DNA of 64,000 bases from assembly GCA_002423185.1 (NCBI GenBank), contig DIUX01000002.1, forward strand, positions 124,001-188,000. The letters are read 5' to 3'. Positions within the stretch are counted from its first letter, which is position 1. Every line of letters starts with the position of its first letter. This document shows positions 37,600 through 45,705 of the stretch, in pieces. The DNA is from Micavibrio sp. UBA6147. Lineage in GTDB: Bacteria; Pseudomonadota; Alphaproteobacteria; Micavibrionales; UBA1664. The notes beneath the pieces are model-generated. The model saw nothing but the letters and a program-made list of their open reading frames with translations, searched no databases and was not told the DNA's origin. The translations under genes were made by a program, and so were the position numbers.

Positions 37600-37663
37600 C
37601 CGATCCGCCTGAAGCCTGTTATTTCGCCGTTTTTTGTGGTAGGTTTTTAGCGTGATATGAACA

Positions 37664-37713
37664 CCTTTCAGCAACTTCATTCTGGCTAGGCCACAAAACC
37701 TCTCGCTGAAAGG
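37664..37713. other. Inverted repeat in the leader of the receiver-gene pair
   Basis: CCTTTCAGC at 37664-37672 pairs perfectly with GCTGAAAGG at 37705-37713 around a 32-base loop, which itself can fold (GGCTAGGCC). It lies within the 267-base gap 37600-37866. The remainder of that gap is AT-rich and presumably holds the promoter for the two receivers; no clear -35/-10 pair is seen. Confidence 0.5.
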
Positions 37714-37866
37714 CTCCTTAAGGTATAATAGCAATAATTTTAAGTGAATTTCACTGGTTGTTAAACCTTTTCGTGTATTATCATGATACTCAAGCGATTC
37801 GTTTGAGTGCTATTCTATTGTAATTTTGACGTGATTTTAAAGACTATTCCGTAACAGGACACCACG

Positions 37867-38322
37867 ATGTCAACCGTACAGACACAAGGAAAAGCGCCGC
37901 AAAAGCGTATTCTCGTGATAGAGGACGACCCCGACATTTCATTCATCATGAAACGCCGCCTCAGCTCTATTCGCCCTGATGACAAGATCTTAATCGCCAA
38001 ATCCATTTTCGCGGGCGTGACGATGTTTCAAGAAAAAGCCGTTGATTTCATTTTTCTTGACCTGAACCTGCCCGACAGTTTCGGCATAAGCTCCGTCCGC
38101 GACATCCGCAAATACAATAAAAATGTTCCGATCATCGTCACCACCGGCCTTGCCAACGAATTGACGATTGAAGAAGCCCTGAAACACGGTGCGCAGGAAC
38201 TCGTCCTGAAATCACAAATCACCAAGGAATATCTGGAAGAAGCCCTCAACAAATATCTTGTCGATGCCGCCCAGCCCGCCCCCACCACCCTTGCCGCCGC
38301 ATCAGGAGGGCAAGAATCATGA
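37867..38322 (+). CDS. Stand-alone response regulator receiver protein
   Basis: 151 residues with only a receiver domain. Key residues are present: the acidic pair in VIEDDPD (Glu19, Asp20, Asp21), phospho-acceptor Asp65 in FLDLNLPD, Thr92/Thr93 in VTTG and Lys115 in LVLKSQ. There is no output domain; the C-terminal 20 residues are Ala/Pro-rich. Such proteins act as phosphate shuttles or bind partners directly. The stop overlaps the start of the next receiver gene, so the two are translationally coupled. No kinase is adjacent. Confidence 0.85.
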   Translation: MSTVQTQGKAPQKRILVIEDDPDISFIMKRRLSSIRPDDKILIAKSIFAGVTMFQEKAVDFIFLDLNLPDSFGISSVRDIRKYNKNVPIIVTTGLANELTIEEALKHGAQELVLKSQITKEYLEEALNKYLVDAAQPAPTTLAAASGGQES

Positions 38323-38723
38323 GCGCCGCCAAAACGCCATACAGCACAATCCTGATTATCGAAGACAATCCTGAAGATTTGCTGACCCTCAAACGGATCA
38401 TCAAGAGCATCGCGCCCGATTTGGCGGTCATCACCGCCGGCAGCCTCGCTGAAGCCTTCCAAGCCATTGACAAAAACCCGTCTTTATTCCGGTTTGTCTG
38501 CCTTGACCTGAACCTCCCCGACAGTTACGGCGCAAGTTCCGTCATCCAGCTTCGCCGCCATATCGGGACATGCCCTGTTGTTGTCACCACCGGCATGGCG
38601 CACCGCCTGAGCGTTCAAGAATCCGAAAAGGCCGGCGCCGTATCGGTGTTTTTCAAGGCTGACCTCAACGGCAAAAAATTCAAAGAATGCATTGAAACCC
38701 TGATGCAGCCGCAAGACGCATAA
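38319..38723 (+). CDS. Second stand-alone response regulator receiver protein
   Basis: 134 residues, receiver domain only. Acidic residues in IIEDNPED, phospho-acceptor Asp63 in CLDLNLPDSYG, Thr90/Thr91 in VTTG and Lys113 in FFKADL are all present. It closely resembles the preceding protein, in particular the DLNLPDS-[FY]-G-x-SSV segment, so a tandem duplication is likely. It begins inside the preceding stop (ATGA overlap). Confidence 0.85.
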   Translation: MSAAKTPYSTILIIEDNPEDLLTLKRIIKSIAPDLAVITAGSLAEAFQAIDKNPSLFRFVCLDLNLPDSYGASSVIQLRRHIGTCPVVVTTGMAHRLSVQESEKAGAVSVFFKADLNGKKFKECIETLMQPQDA

Positions 38724-38768
38724 AACCGCGTAAAATGAGCCCGCGTAAAAAACAACCCGCGCGCGCCT

Positions 38769-39197
38769 TTACTCCTCTTCCAGCCGCCTGCGATACCCCT
38801 CCAGCGCCACTTCACCGAAAAATGCGTCTTCTTTTTTGCGGTTTTCCTTGGCGATTTCCTCAAGGCGCTTACGCTGGGTAATCTCGATTTTCTTAAGGTC
38901 ACCAAACGCATCACGCATGTCGTCTTGGGCAATCTGGATGCGCGTTTCAACACCGGCGGCGGCTTCGTTAATCTGGTCAAGCGTCATGCGAACCCGTTTG
39001 GAATAACTGACATAAGACGTCATAGCGTCAATACTGCCGAGTTCCTCCGACACTTTTTTCTCGTGTTCGAGCTGTTGCAGCAAATTTGATTTGCGGATTT
39101 CCAGCGCTTCCATCTCTTGATACAGCGCGGCAACGCGGCGCTGCTTTTCCTGTAGCCCGTATTTGCGAAAGCGGATCAAGGGGTCGAGATCGGCCAT
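38769..39197 (-). CDS. fliJ: Flagellar export chaperone FliJ
   Basis: 142 residues, almost entirely coiled coil, beginning DLDPLIRFRKYGLQEKQRRVAALYQEME, the usual start of alphaproteobacterial FliJ. FliJ couples the FliI ATPase ring to FlhA and helps cycle export chaperones. It lies 81 bases downstream of fliI in the same direction. The sequence is weakly conserved, and the call rests on length, coiled coil and position next to fliI. Confidence 0.82.
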   Translation of the reverse strand: MADLDPLIRFRKYGLQEKQRRVAALYQEMEALEIRKSNLLQQLEHEKKVSEELGSIDAMTSYVSYSKRVRMTLDQINEAAAGVETRIQIAQDDMRDAFGDLKKIEITQRKRLEEIAKENRKKEDAFFGEVALEGYRRRLEEE

Positions 39198-39278
39198 TTA
39201 CTTCAAATTCCTGTTAAAAAACCTGCCGTTCAAACACACACATCATACATCGCAGACAGCGCGTGAACGATCCATGAT

Positions 39279-40691
39279 TTATTTCCTGTTGCGCGGGTCT
39301 TGCGGGTGCAAAGGGCGGCCTTTTTCATCCACGGCGACGCCCCTGCTGCTGCTCCCACCGCTCCCGTTACCCTCCAAAATCCCGCCAAGCAAGGCAAAGC
39401 CTTCGGCCATGGAGGTACGCTCATCCTTGTTTTGCGCCAAAAATCTGTTAATCGCGTCATAATAGCGAATCGCCTCGTCAACCTTCGCATCGCTGCCCTT
39501 TCGGTACGCGCCGAGGCGGATCAATTCCGCCATGTCTTCGTAAGTGGACACAAGCTCCTTCGCCCGCCGTACCACCGACCATTGGTCGGCGTCAAGGCAT
39601 TGCGGCATCGACCGCGACACTGACCGCAAAATATCAATCGCAGGATACCGCCCACGATCGGCAATGGCGCGATCCATCACTATATGCCCGTCGATAATCC
39701 CCCGCACCGCATCGGAAATAGGTTCGTTATGGTCGTCACCCTCCACCAGCACAGTGAAAATCGCCGTGATGCTCCCCTGCCCTTTCATGCCGGGGCCGGC
39801 GCGTTCCAGCAAGCGCGACAATTCACTGAAGGTTGTTGGCGGATAGCCCTTGGTCGTTGGCGGTTCGCCCGTCGACAAGCCAATCTCGCGCAGCGCCATG
39901 GCAAACCGCGTCACCGAATCAATCATACACAGCACATCATTGCCGCGATTGCGGAAATATTCCGCCACCGCGAGCGTCAAATACGCCGCCTGACGCCGCA
40001 TCAAGGGCGGCTCATCCCCCGTCGCGACAATCACCACCGACCGCGCAAGGCCTTCGGGGCCAAGGTCGTCCTCGATAAATTCCTGTACCTCGCGCCCCCG
40101 TTCGCCGACCAGTCCGATCACGGAAATCTCGGCCTCGGTATAGCGCGCCATCATCGACAGCAACACCGATTTCCCGACGCCCGACCCCGCGAAAATCCCC
40201 ATCCGTTGCCCGCGGCACGTGCTTAAAAACGTGTTCACCGCCCGCACGCCAAGGTCAAGTTTTTCACCCATTCTTTGGCGGCTATGCGCCGGCGGCGGAG
40301 ATGTTCGATACGGCATGGCTTCTTCGCCGACACTGAGGGGGCCTTTGCCGTCCAAAGGGCGCCCCAGCGCATCGACCACACGGCCGAGCCAGCTCTCATC
40401 CGGACACACGAACGGGCGGTTCGCGCTGATCTCCGCGCGGCATCCAAGACCAACTCCTTCGAGCGTGCCGAACGGCATCAACATCGCATGGCCGTCTTTG
40501 AACCCGACCACCTCACATGGAATTTTGCGCCCGTCATCGGGGCGCAATGTCACCATCGCGCCAATCGACAACGCATCCCCGAATCCGGCGATTTCAACAA
40601 TGAGGCCGAGCACCTTCGTGACCTCGGCATAGGTCACGCTGGCGCGACTGGCCTTGATTCCTGTTCTGATTTGTTCAATGCGATGAGTCAT
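39279..40691 (-). CDS. fliI: Flagellum-specific ATPase FliI
   Basis: 470 residues, the F1-beta-like ATPase of the flagellar type III export system. The P-loop GIFAGSGVGKS is at residues 165-175. The catalytic Glu lies in VGERGREVQEF, the Walker B region in DVLCMIDSVTRFAMALREIGL, and the arginine-rich C-terminal sensor in HIVMDRAIADRGRYPAIDILRSVSR. The C-terminus has about 30 extra residues ending in Gly/Ser and basic residues. It heads fliI-fliJ and is divergent from ctrA, with a 257-base shared regulatory region. Confidence 0.96.
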   Translation of the reverse strand: MTHRIEQIRTGIKASRASVTYAEVTKVLGLIVEIAGFGDALSIGAMVTLRPDDGRKIPCEVVGFKDGHAMLMPFGTLEGVGLGCRAEISANRPFVCPDESWLGRVVDALGRPLDGKGPLSVGEEAMPYRTSPPPAHSRQRMGEKLDLGVRAVNTFLSTCRGQRMGIFAGSGVGKSVLLSMMARYTEAEISVIGLVGERGREVQEFIEDDLGPEGLARSVVIVATGDEPPLMRRQAAYLTLAVAEYFRNRGNDVLCMIDSVTRFAMALREIGLSTGEPPTTKGYPPTTFSELSRLLERAGPGMKGQGSITAIFTVLVEGDDHNEPISDAVRGIIDGHIVMDRAIADRGRYPAIDILRSVSRSMPQCLDADQWSVVRRAKELVSTYEDMAELIRLGAYRKGSDAKVDEAIRYYDAINRFLAQNKDERTSMAEGFALLGGILEGNGSGGSSSRGVAVDEKGRPLHPQDPRNRK

Positions 40692-40785
40692 TATTTTGCG
40701 TCCGGCAACGCGCCATACAAGCCGCCGCCATAAAGGATGAAGAATTTACAGAAAGCATTTGAAACGAAAGATGTTATTTTTTTTG

Positions 40786-40829
40786 TTAACCTTCGTTAAC
40801 TGTGTTAAACTGTTCTTAATAAATATTAA
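40786..40829. promoter_or_regulatory. CtrA-binding box cluster between fliI and ctrA
   Basis: Five TTAA motifs lie in 44 bases (40786, 40796, 40805, 40816, 40826). The pair 40805-40819 is a perfect TTAA-N7-TTAA, the CtrA consensus. The others are spaced by five or six bases and may be weaker half-sites. CtrA is known to bind its own promoter and flagellar promoters in Alphaproteobacteria, so both divergent genes could be targets. Confidence 0.75.
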
Positions 40830-40875
40830 CACATATTGATACGAAGTGTCGATGAAACCATTCGGTCAATAGCAC

Positions 40876-40910
40876 GATTCACCAGATAACGATTCACAAA
40901 AACCCGAATC
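40876..40910. promoter_or_regulatory. Cluster of three GANTC (CcrM methylation) sites upstream of ctrA
   Basis: GATTC at 40876-40880, GATTC at 40891-40895 and GAATC at 40906-40910, spaced every 15 bases, 40-70 bases before the ctrA ATG. In Caulobacter, methylation state of a GANTC in the ctrA P1 promoter sets when ctrA is transcribed. Three in 35 bases is well above chance. Confidence 0.65.
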
Positions 40911-40948
40911 ACTCCGTCACATTCAATCAAACAAATGGGAAAAACAGC

Positions 40949-41662
40949 ATGCGCGTATTATTAGTAGAAGACGATACCTCCATGGCCAAGAGCATCGAGA
41001 TGATGCTGAAATCCGAAGGTTACATCGTTGACCTCACCGATATGGGCGAAGACGGCCTTGAAATCGGCAAGATTTATGAATACGACATCATCATTCTTGA
41101 CCTTATGCTCCCCGATATGGACGGGTATGAGGTTTTAAAGAGCCTTCGTTCCTCCAAAATCGAAACCCCGATTCTCATCCTCTCCGGCCTTGCCGAATTG
41201 GACAACAAGATCAAAGGCCTTGGCTTCGGCGCTGATGACTACCTCACCAAGCCGTTTGACAAGCGTGAATTAATGGCGCGGATTCAAGCCATCGTCCGCC
41301 GCTCCAAAGGCCATGCCCAAAACATCATCACCCTTGGCAAGCTCAATGTGAACCTTGACATGCGCATGGTCGACATCGCCGGCAAGCCGGTGCATTTGAC
41401 GGGCAAGGAATACGGCATTTTGGAACTTCTTGCCCTCCGCAAAGGCTCAACCTTGACCAAGGAAGTCTTCCTCAACCACCTGTATAACGGCATGGACGAA
41501 CCGGAAATCAAGATCATTGACGTGTTCATCTGTAAGCTGCGCAAAAAGCTTGAGGAAGTGTCCGGCGGGCATAACTATATCGAAACCGTCTGGGGGCGCG
41601 GCTATGTCCTGCGCGACCCTGAGAGCGCCTCGGAAACAACCGCCGCCAAGGTTAAGGCATAA
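40949..41662 (+). CDS. ctrA: Cell-cycle master response regulator CtrA
   Basis: 237 residues, OmpR-type. It begins MRVLLVEDDTSMAKSIEMMLKSEG, nearly the textbook CtrA start. The phospho-acceptor is Asp51 in IILDLMLPDMDGYEVL, the same number as in Caulobacter. Lys in YLTKPFD is present. The winged-helix domain contains LNVNLDMRMVDIAGKPVHLTGKEYGILELLALRKGSTLTKEVFLNHLYNGMDEPEIKIIDVFICKLRKKL and GRGYVLRDP. CtrA controls flagellar, division and replication genes. The C-terminus ends in Ala, as in CtrA proteins degraded by ClpXP, though it reads KVKA and not AA. Confidence 0.97.
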   Translation: MRVLLVEDDTSMAKSIEMMLKSEGYIVDLTDMGEDGLEIGKIYEYDIIILDLMLPDMDGYEVLKSLRSSKIETPILILSGLAELDNKIKGLGFGADDYLTKPFDKRELMARIQAIVRRSKGHAQNIITLGKLNVNLDMRMVDIAGKPVHLTGKEYGILELLALRKGSTLTKEVFLNHLYNGMDEPEIKIIDVFICKLRKKLEEVSGGHNYIETVWGRGYVLRDPESASETTAAKVKA

Positions 41663-41692
41663 TCCGCGCCAATGCGCATGAATTTACCCGAT

Positions 41693-41724
41693 AAAAAGCA
41701 CCGCCCCTTTGCCGGTGCTTTTTT
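41693..41724 (+). terminator. Intrinsic terminator after ctrA
   Basis: AAAAAGCACCG pairs with CGGTGCTTTTTT around a nine-base loop, 30 bases beyond the stop. Strong stem and T-run. Confidence 0.88.
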
Positions 41725-41816
41725 AATATCCCTCTTGCCATAAACGGGGCAAAACCTGTACCCTAGGCAATCTGGCATTGTGCCGCAACCGCCTTAAACA
41801 AGACAAAGTCGCCATC

Positions 41817-42398
41817 ATGCAATGGACACTCCCCAACATCCTCACCTTCGCCCGCATCATCATGATCCCGATTATTGCCGGCTTGTTTTTTTGCCCCAAT
41901 TCATGGGGAGGATGGGCGGCACTGGGGGTTTACACTCTCGCCTGCATCACCGATTTTTTTGACGGGTACCTTGCCCGCATCTGGAAGCAAGAAAGCGCCT
42001 TCGGCAAATTCATGGACCCGATGGCGGATAAGCTCCTTATCGCCGTTTTGTTGATGATGTTGATCGGGTTTGACCGTTTGACGGGGCTGTGGATCATTCC
42101 CGCCATTCTTATCCTGTTCCGCGAGATTTTGATCTCCGGCCTGCGCGAATTTTTGGGGCCCAGCAATATTAAATTGCCGGTGAGCCTCCTCGCCAAATGG
42201 AAAACCACCATCCAGATGTTTGCGCTCGGTTTTTTGATCGTCGGCGAAACCGGAAAATCAGTGTTGCCGCAAACGCTTGAAGTCGGGCGCGTCGGCGTCA
42301 CCATCGCCGCCATATTGACCTTGATTACAGGCTATCAATACCTCAAGGCCGGCCTCGATCACATCAAAACGATGGATCAATCACAAAAAATAAATTGA
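41817..42398 (+). CDS. pgsA: CDP-diacylglycerol--glycerol-3-phosphate 3-phosphatidyltransferase
   Basis: 193 residues from the ATG at 41817; the frame extends to a TTG at 41778 but the protein start MQWTLPNILTFARI is the normal PgsA start. The CDP-alcohol phosphotransferase motif D-G-x2-A-R-x8-G-x3-D-x3-D is complete: Asp49, Gly50, Ala53, Arg54, Gly63, Asp67 and Asp71. Further membrane helices follow. It makes phosphatidylglycerol phosphate in the inner membrane. It lies between terminators of ctrA and the next gene, so it probably has its own promoter. Confidence 0.93.
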   Translation: MQWTLPNILTFARIIMIPIIAGLFFCPNSWGGWAALGVYTLACITDFFDGYLARIWKQESAFGKFMDPMADKLLIAVLLMMLIGFDRLTGLWIIPAILILFREILISGLREFLGPSNIKLPVSLLAKWKTTIQMFALGFLIVGETGKSVLPQTLEVGRVGVTIAAILTLITGYQYLKAGLDHIKTMDQSQKIN

Positions 42399-42473
42399 CA
42401 TAAAAACAAGACCGCCTTTATAAAGCCCTTATCTTCAATATGACAATTCATTTTCAAAGAAGGATCTTTATTC

Positions 42474-42896
42474 ATGGCCAGTCTTGGTACATACGCAATT
42501 ATCTTCGGTGTCGTCGCCACCCCCGTTGTCGGTTTTAACGCTTATTACGCCCTCGGCACACACGAAACCGAGCGTGTGACCATCCTCGATGCCTTTGAAA
42601 CCGTAACCGGATCGGGCGAAACCGCCGGCAAAGAAAAGCGCATCAAAGTCATCCGTGAAAACGGCTGTACCGAAACATTCCGCGTTGAGGATTCTTTGTT
42701 CAACGGACAATGGTATTCGTCCAACCTCCACGCCATGTTCGCCGAAGGCGTACAAGGCCGCAAGACATACGATATCACGCATTCTGGCTGGCGCTCCGGC
42801 TTCTTCAGCATGATGGAAAACGTCATTTCAGGCCGCGAAGTCGAGGGGGCAGAGCCCTTCCGTATCAATACCAATAATCCGGCCTGCCGCCTGTAA
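42474..42896 (+). CDS. Small membrane-anchored or exported protein, possibly DUF1523-like
   Basis: 140 residues with a good Shine-Dalgarno (AAGGA about 11 bases upstream). The N-terminal helix YAIIFGVVATPVVGFNAYYAL is a signal anchor. The rest is a soluble domain: RIKVIRENGCTETFRVEDSLFNGQW, then ITHSGWRSGFFSMMENVISGRE. The FRVEDS ... YSSNLHA ... GWR-x-x-FFSM-x-x-N-V pattern resembles DUF1523 proteins, which are small bacterial envelope or phage-related proteins of unknown function. Assignment is weak. Two cysteines flank the domain. Confidence 0.55.
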   Translation: MASLGTYAIIFGVVATPVVGFNAYYALGTHETERVTILDAFETVTGSGETAGKEKRIKVIRENGCTETFRVEDSLFNGQWYSSNLHAMFAEGVQGRKTYDITHSGWRSGFFSMMENVISGREVEGAEPFRINTNNPACRL

Positions 42897-42970
42897 GTGC
42901 GACCGACGGTAAAAACGACCGCCACAACAGCGACAATCGCGCCAATGCGGCATCGCACAAAATAATGCCG

Positions 42971-43000
42971 AAAGGGGGGTCAAACCCCCTTTTGTTTTTT
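42971..43000 (+). terminator. Intrinsic terminator upstream of pyrD
   Basis: AAAGGGGGG pairs with CCCCCTTTT around TCAAA, followed by GTTTTTT. It ends the small membrane-protein gene, 75 bases beyond its stop. Confidence 0.85.
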
Positions 43001-43079
43001 GTCAAGAGGGCTATGATGCAAAAAAAAGCCTTGATGCTTCAACATTTCGCGCATCAGCCGCCAAACATAGGAAATATCC

Positions 43080-44159
43080 ATGCGTTCGGATTTACTGTTC
43101 AGCCTCACTCGCCCCTTGCTCCACCGTATGGACGCCGAAACCGCGCATAAAATCGCCGTTAGGGCGCTGTCTTGTCCCTTATCGGTGAACAAAGCCCGTC
43201 ACGATACGCCGGAACTGACGCAAGGATTGTGGAGCATTGTCTTTCCCAATCCGGTCGGGCTTGCCGCCGGTTTTGATAAAAACGCCGATTGTGTTGATGC
43301 GTTGCTCGGTGCGGGGTTTGGCTTTGTTGAGGCCGGAACCGTAACCCCCCGCCCGCAAAACGGCAACCCACGCCCCCGCGTGTTTCGCGACCCGCAAAGC
43401 CACAGCATCATAAACCGAATGGGCTTTCCCAATGACGGCGCATTGGCCTTTGGTGAGGCCGTCAACCGTTTCAAAACCAAAGGCAAAAACACCAGCGGCA
43501 TTCTCGGCATCAATATCGGCAAAAACAAAGACACCGAAGACGCCGCCGCCGATTATGTCACCCTCATCAAACGCTTTGCAGGGATTGCCGATTACCTGAC
43601 TGTCAACATCTCCTCCCCCAACACGCCGGGGCTTCGCAACCTGCAAGACCCCGAAAATCTTGCGCCGTTTTTGGACGCCTTGATGGAGGCTCGCGCCGAC
43701 ACCACCGCGCCGGATGTGCCGTTGCTCCTCAAACTCGCCCCCGACCTTGACGAATCGGCCTGCGCGGAGATTGCAAAGACAGTGATGAAGGCGGGCATAG
43801 ACGGCCTCATCCTCACCAACACAACATCGGCGCGCCCTGACACTTTGCCCGCCGATTTCCGTGCCGAAGCGGGCGGCCTCAGCGGCCCATGCCTGAAGGA
43901 AAAATCGCTCGAAATCCTGCGCCTGTTTTACCGCCTGACTGAAGGGACAATCCCGCTCATCGGGGCGGGCGGAATCGCAAGCGGCGCCGATGCCTATGCC
44001 CGCATCCGCGCCGGCGCATCCTTGGTGCAACTATACACCGCCCTTGTCTATCACGGCCCCGCCCTCGTATCGCGCATCGTGCGCGACATCGACGCGTTAC
44101 GCGCCCGCGATGGGTTCGACCATATCGCCCAAGCCGTCGGAGCCGACCACAATGAATAA
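43080..44159 (+). CDS. pyrD: Quinone-dependent dihydroorotate dehydrogenase
   Basis: 359 residues, class 2 DHODH. Visible: the N-terminal amphipathic helix (RSDLLFSLTRPLLHRMDAETAHKIAVRAL), which binds membrane and quinone, then NPVGLAAGFDKNADCVDAL and GTVTPRPQNGNPRPRVFR. These are followed by INRMGFPNDG, LTVNISSPNTPGLRNLQ with the catalytic Ser, LLKLAPDL, and GAGGIASGADAYARIRAGASLVQLYTALVY for FMN phosphate. It oxidises dihydroorotate to orotate in pyrimidine synthesis. AGGA lies seven bases before the ATG. Its end overlaps the next gene. Confidence 0.96.
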   Translation: MRSDLLFSLTRPLLHRMDAETAHKIAVRALSCPLSVNKARHDTPELTQGLWSIVFPNPVGLAAGFDKNADCVDALLGAGFGFVEAGTVTPRPQNGNPRPRVFRDPQSHSIINRMGFPNDGALAFGEAVNRFKTKGKNTSGILGINIGKNKDTEDAAADYVTLIKRFAGIADYLTVNISSPNTPGLRNLQDPENLAPFLDALMEARADTTAPDVPLLLKLAPDLDESACAEIAKTVMKAGIDGLILTNTTSARPDTLPADFRAEAGGLSGPCLKEKSLEILRLFYRLTEGTIPLIGAGGIASGADAYARIRAGASLVQLYTALVYHGPALVSRIVRDIDALRARDGFDHIAQAVGADHNE

Positions 44160-45135
44160 GAATAATAAGCCCAGCTCTCATCCGAAACATTCCCTAAAGG
44201 CGGCTATGAACACCATGTCAAACACCCATCAAACACCCAAAACTACACCGGAATCCGCCCCCGTTCCCGCCCCTGTCTTGATCGGCGGCATTGGCGAAAC
44301 AATCGCCGATTACGATGCCTATATCCTTGATATATGGGGCGTTTTGCACGATGGCATTAACCCCTATGACGGTGTTCTTGATTGCCTGTTGCAGATGAAG
44401 GCGGCGGGCAAGGAAATCCTGCTCTTGTCCAACTCCCCCAACCGCGCCGCCGACGTATCCGCCAGAGTATTGATTCCGATGGGGATTCACCAAGGCGTTC
44501 ATTACGACCACATCGTCACCTCGGGGGAGGCCACATGGACCGCGATGGCCGCCTATAAAGGGCAAAAAGCCTATGGATTATGGCACGCGGAAAAGCCGAC
44601 CGCCTTGGTCGGGCATGACATTGCCCTCACCACCGACATCGAAACCGCCGATTTTGTTTTGGGGTCACTCTTCCCCGCAGGCGCCAAAGCCGAAGATTAT
44701 CAACATGTTCTCGACCGCGCCTTGGCGCGGGGCTTGCCGTTTATTTGCGCCAACCCCGATAAAATCGTCAATATCGGTACCGACCTGCATTTATGCGCGG
44801 GCGGTGTTGCGGATGTGTACGAGGCGATGGGCGGCACGGTTCATTGGTACGGAAAACCCTATGCCCCGATTTACGAACAAAGCCTTGCCACCCTTGCCGT
44901 CCAAGACAAATCCCGCATCCTCGCCATCGGCGATTCGCTGCGCACCGATGTCACGGGCGCGTGCGGATTCGGGATTGATGTTTTGTGGAATCTGGTCGGA
45001 ATTCACTGGGAAGAACTGCGCGAACAAACCCCGCAAGGCATGATTATCAACGCCGACAGCCTAGAAAAAACCCTGCAAACCTACAAAGTCCGCCCCTCCG
45101 CCTTGCTGCGCGGCCTGAAATGGACGAAGAGCTAG
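44152..45135 (+). CDS. HAD-superfamily phosphatase, TIGR01459-like
   Basis: 327 residues if started at the ATG at 44152, which overlaps the pyrD stop by eight bases; the ATG at 44206 with AAAGG upstream is an equally plausible start. Core from IADYDAYILDIWGVLHDG (HAD motif I), LLLSNSPNRAADV (motif II) and, near the end, RILAIGDSLRTDVTGACGFGIDVLWNLVG (motifs III and IV). The class IIA arrangement resembles NagD-type phosphatases. This subfamily is common in Alphaproteobacteria and its substrate is not established. The context with pyrD hints at nucleotide phosphate handling, as inference. Confidence 0.85.
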   Translation: MNKNNKPSSHPKHSLKAAMNTMSNTHQTPKTTPESAPVPAPVLIGGIGETIADYDAYILDIWGVLHDGINPYDGVLDCLLQMKAAGKEILLLSNSPNRAADVSARVLIPMGIHQGVHYDHIVTSGEATWTAMAAYKGQKAYGLWHAEKPTALVGHDIALTTDIETADFVLGSLFPAGAKAEDYQHVLDRALARGLPFICANPDKIVNIGTDLHLCAGGVADVYEAMGGTVHWYGKPYAPIYEQSLATLAVQDKSRILAIGDSLRTDVTGACGFGIDVLWNLVGIHWEELREQTPQGMIINADSLEKTLQTYKVRPSALLRGLKWTKS

Positions 45136-45149
45136 GGAAAAACCAGCGC

Positions 45150-45168
45150 CCCCGATTAGAACTCGGGG
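45150..45168. terminator. Possible bidirectional hairpin between convergent genes
   Basis: CCCCGA and TCGGGG flank a seven-base loop in the 45-base gap between the HAD phosphatase and the tyrosine phosphatase. No real T-run on either side. Confidence 0.35.
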
Positions 45169-45180
45169 TTGAGCCTAATA

Positions 45181-45651
45181 TTATATATGCCCTAAAGAGC
45201 GGAGAATCCCGCTCACCCCGTCTTCAACCATGTCCATAACCCGCACGAAGCCTGATTCGGGGCCATAATAGGGGTCGGGAACATCGGATTGCGGATTATT
45301 CGCGCAATAGGCGCCGAATAGTTTGACTTTGGCGATGTCGGCAGGGCTGCGCGCCATGTCGCACAAGCTGCGCTCATGTCCGCGATCCATCGCGAGAATC
45401 AGGTCAAATTCGTCAAAATCCTCCACACGAAACCGCCGCGCCCGTAAATTCGCCATATCAATGCCACGTTTGGACGCCATGGTAACGGATCGTGCATCCG
45501 GTGCCTCACCAACATGATAACCGTGCGTTCCCGCGGAATCGGACACCAAAACGGATGCCAGATTATGATGCGCGATATGATGCCGCAACACGGCATCGGC
45601 GGCGGGGGAACGACAAATATTGCCGGTGCAGACAAACAGAACCTTGTACAT
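45181..45651 (-). CDS. Low-molecular-weight protein-tyrosine phosphatase
   Basis: 156 residues. The P-loop C8-TGNICR-S15 holds the nucleophilic Cys8 and Arg14. The general-acid Asp lies in DPYYGP near residue 126. The whole protein fits bacterial Wzb/YfkJ-type enzymes, which dephosphorylate tyrosine on kinases of polysaccharide export or on other proteins. No tyrosine kinase is adjacent. Divergent from yejA. Confidence 0.93.
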   Translation of the reverse strand: MYKVLFVCTGNICRSPAADAVLRHHIAHHNLASVLVSDSAGTHGYHVGEAPDARSVTMASKRGIDMANLRARRFRVEDFDEFDLILAMDRGHERSLCDMARSPADIAKVKLFGAYCANNPQSDVPDPYYGPESGFVRVMDMVEDGVSGILRSLGHI

Positions 45652-45705
45652 TTTGACGACTTCTATAGATTATATGTATGAAATAGAATAGCAGTGGGAC
45701 GACAT

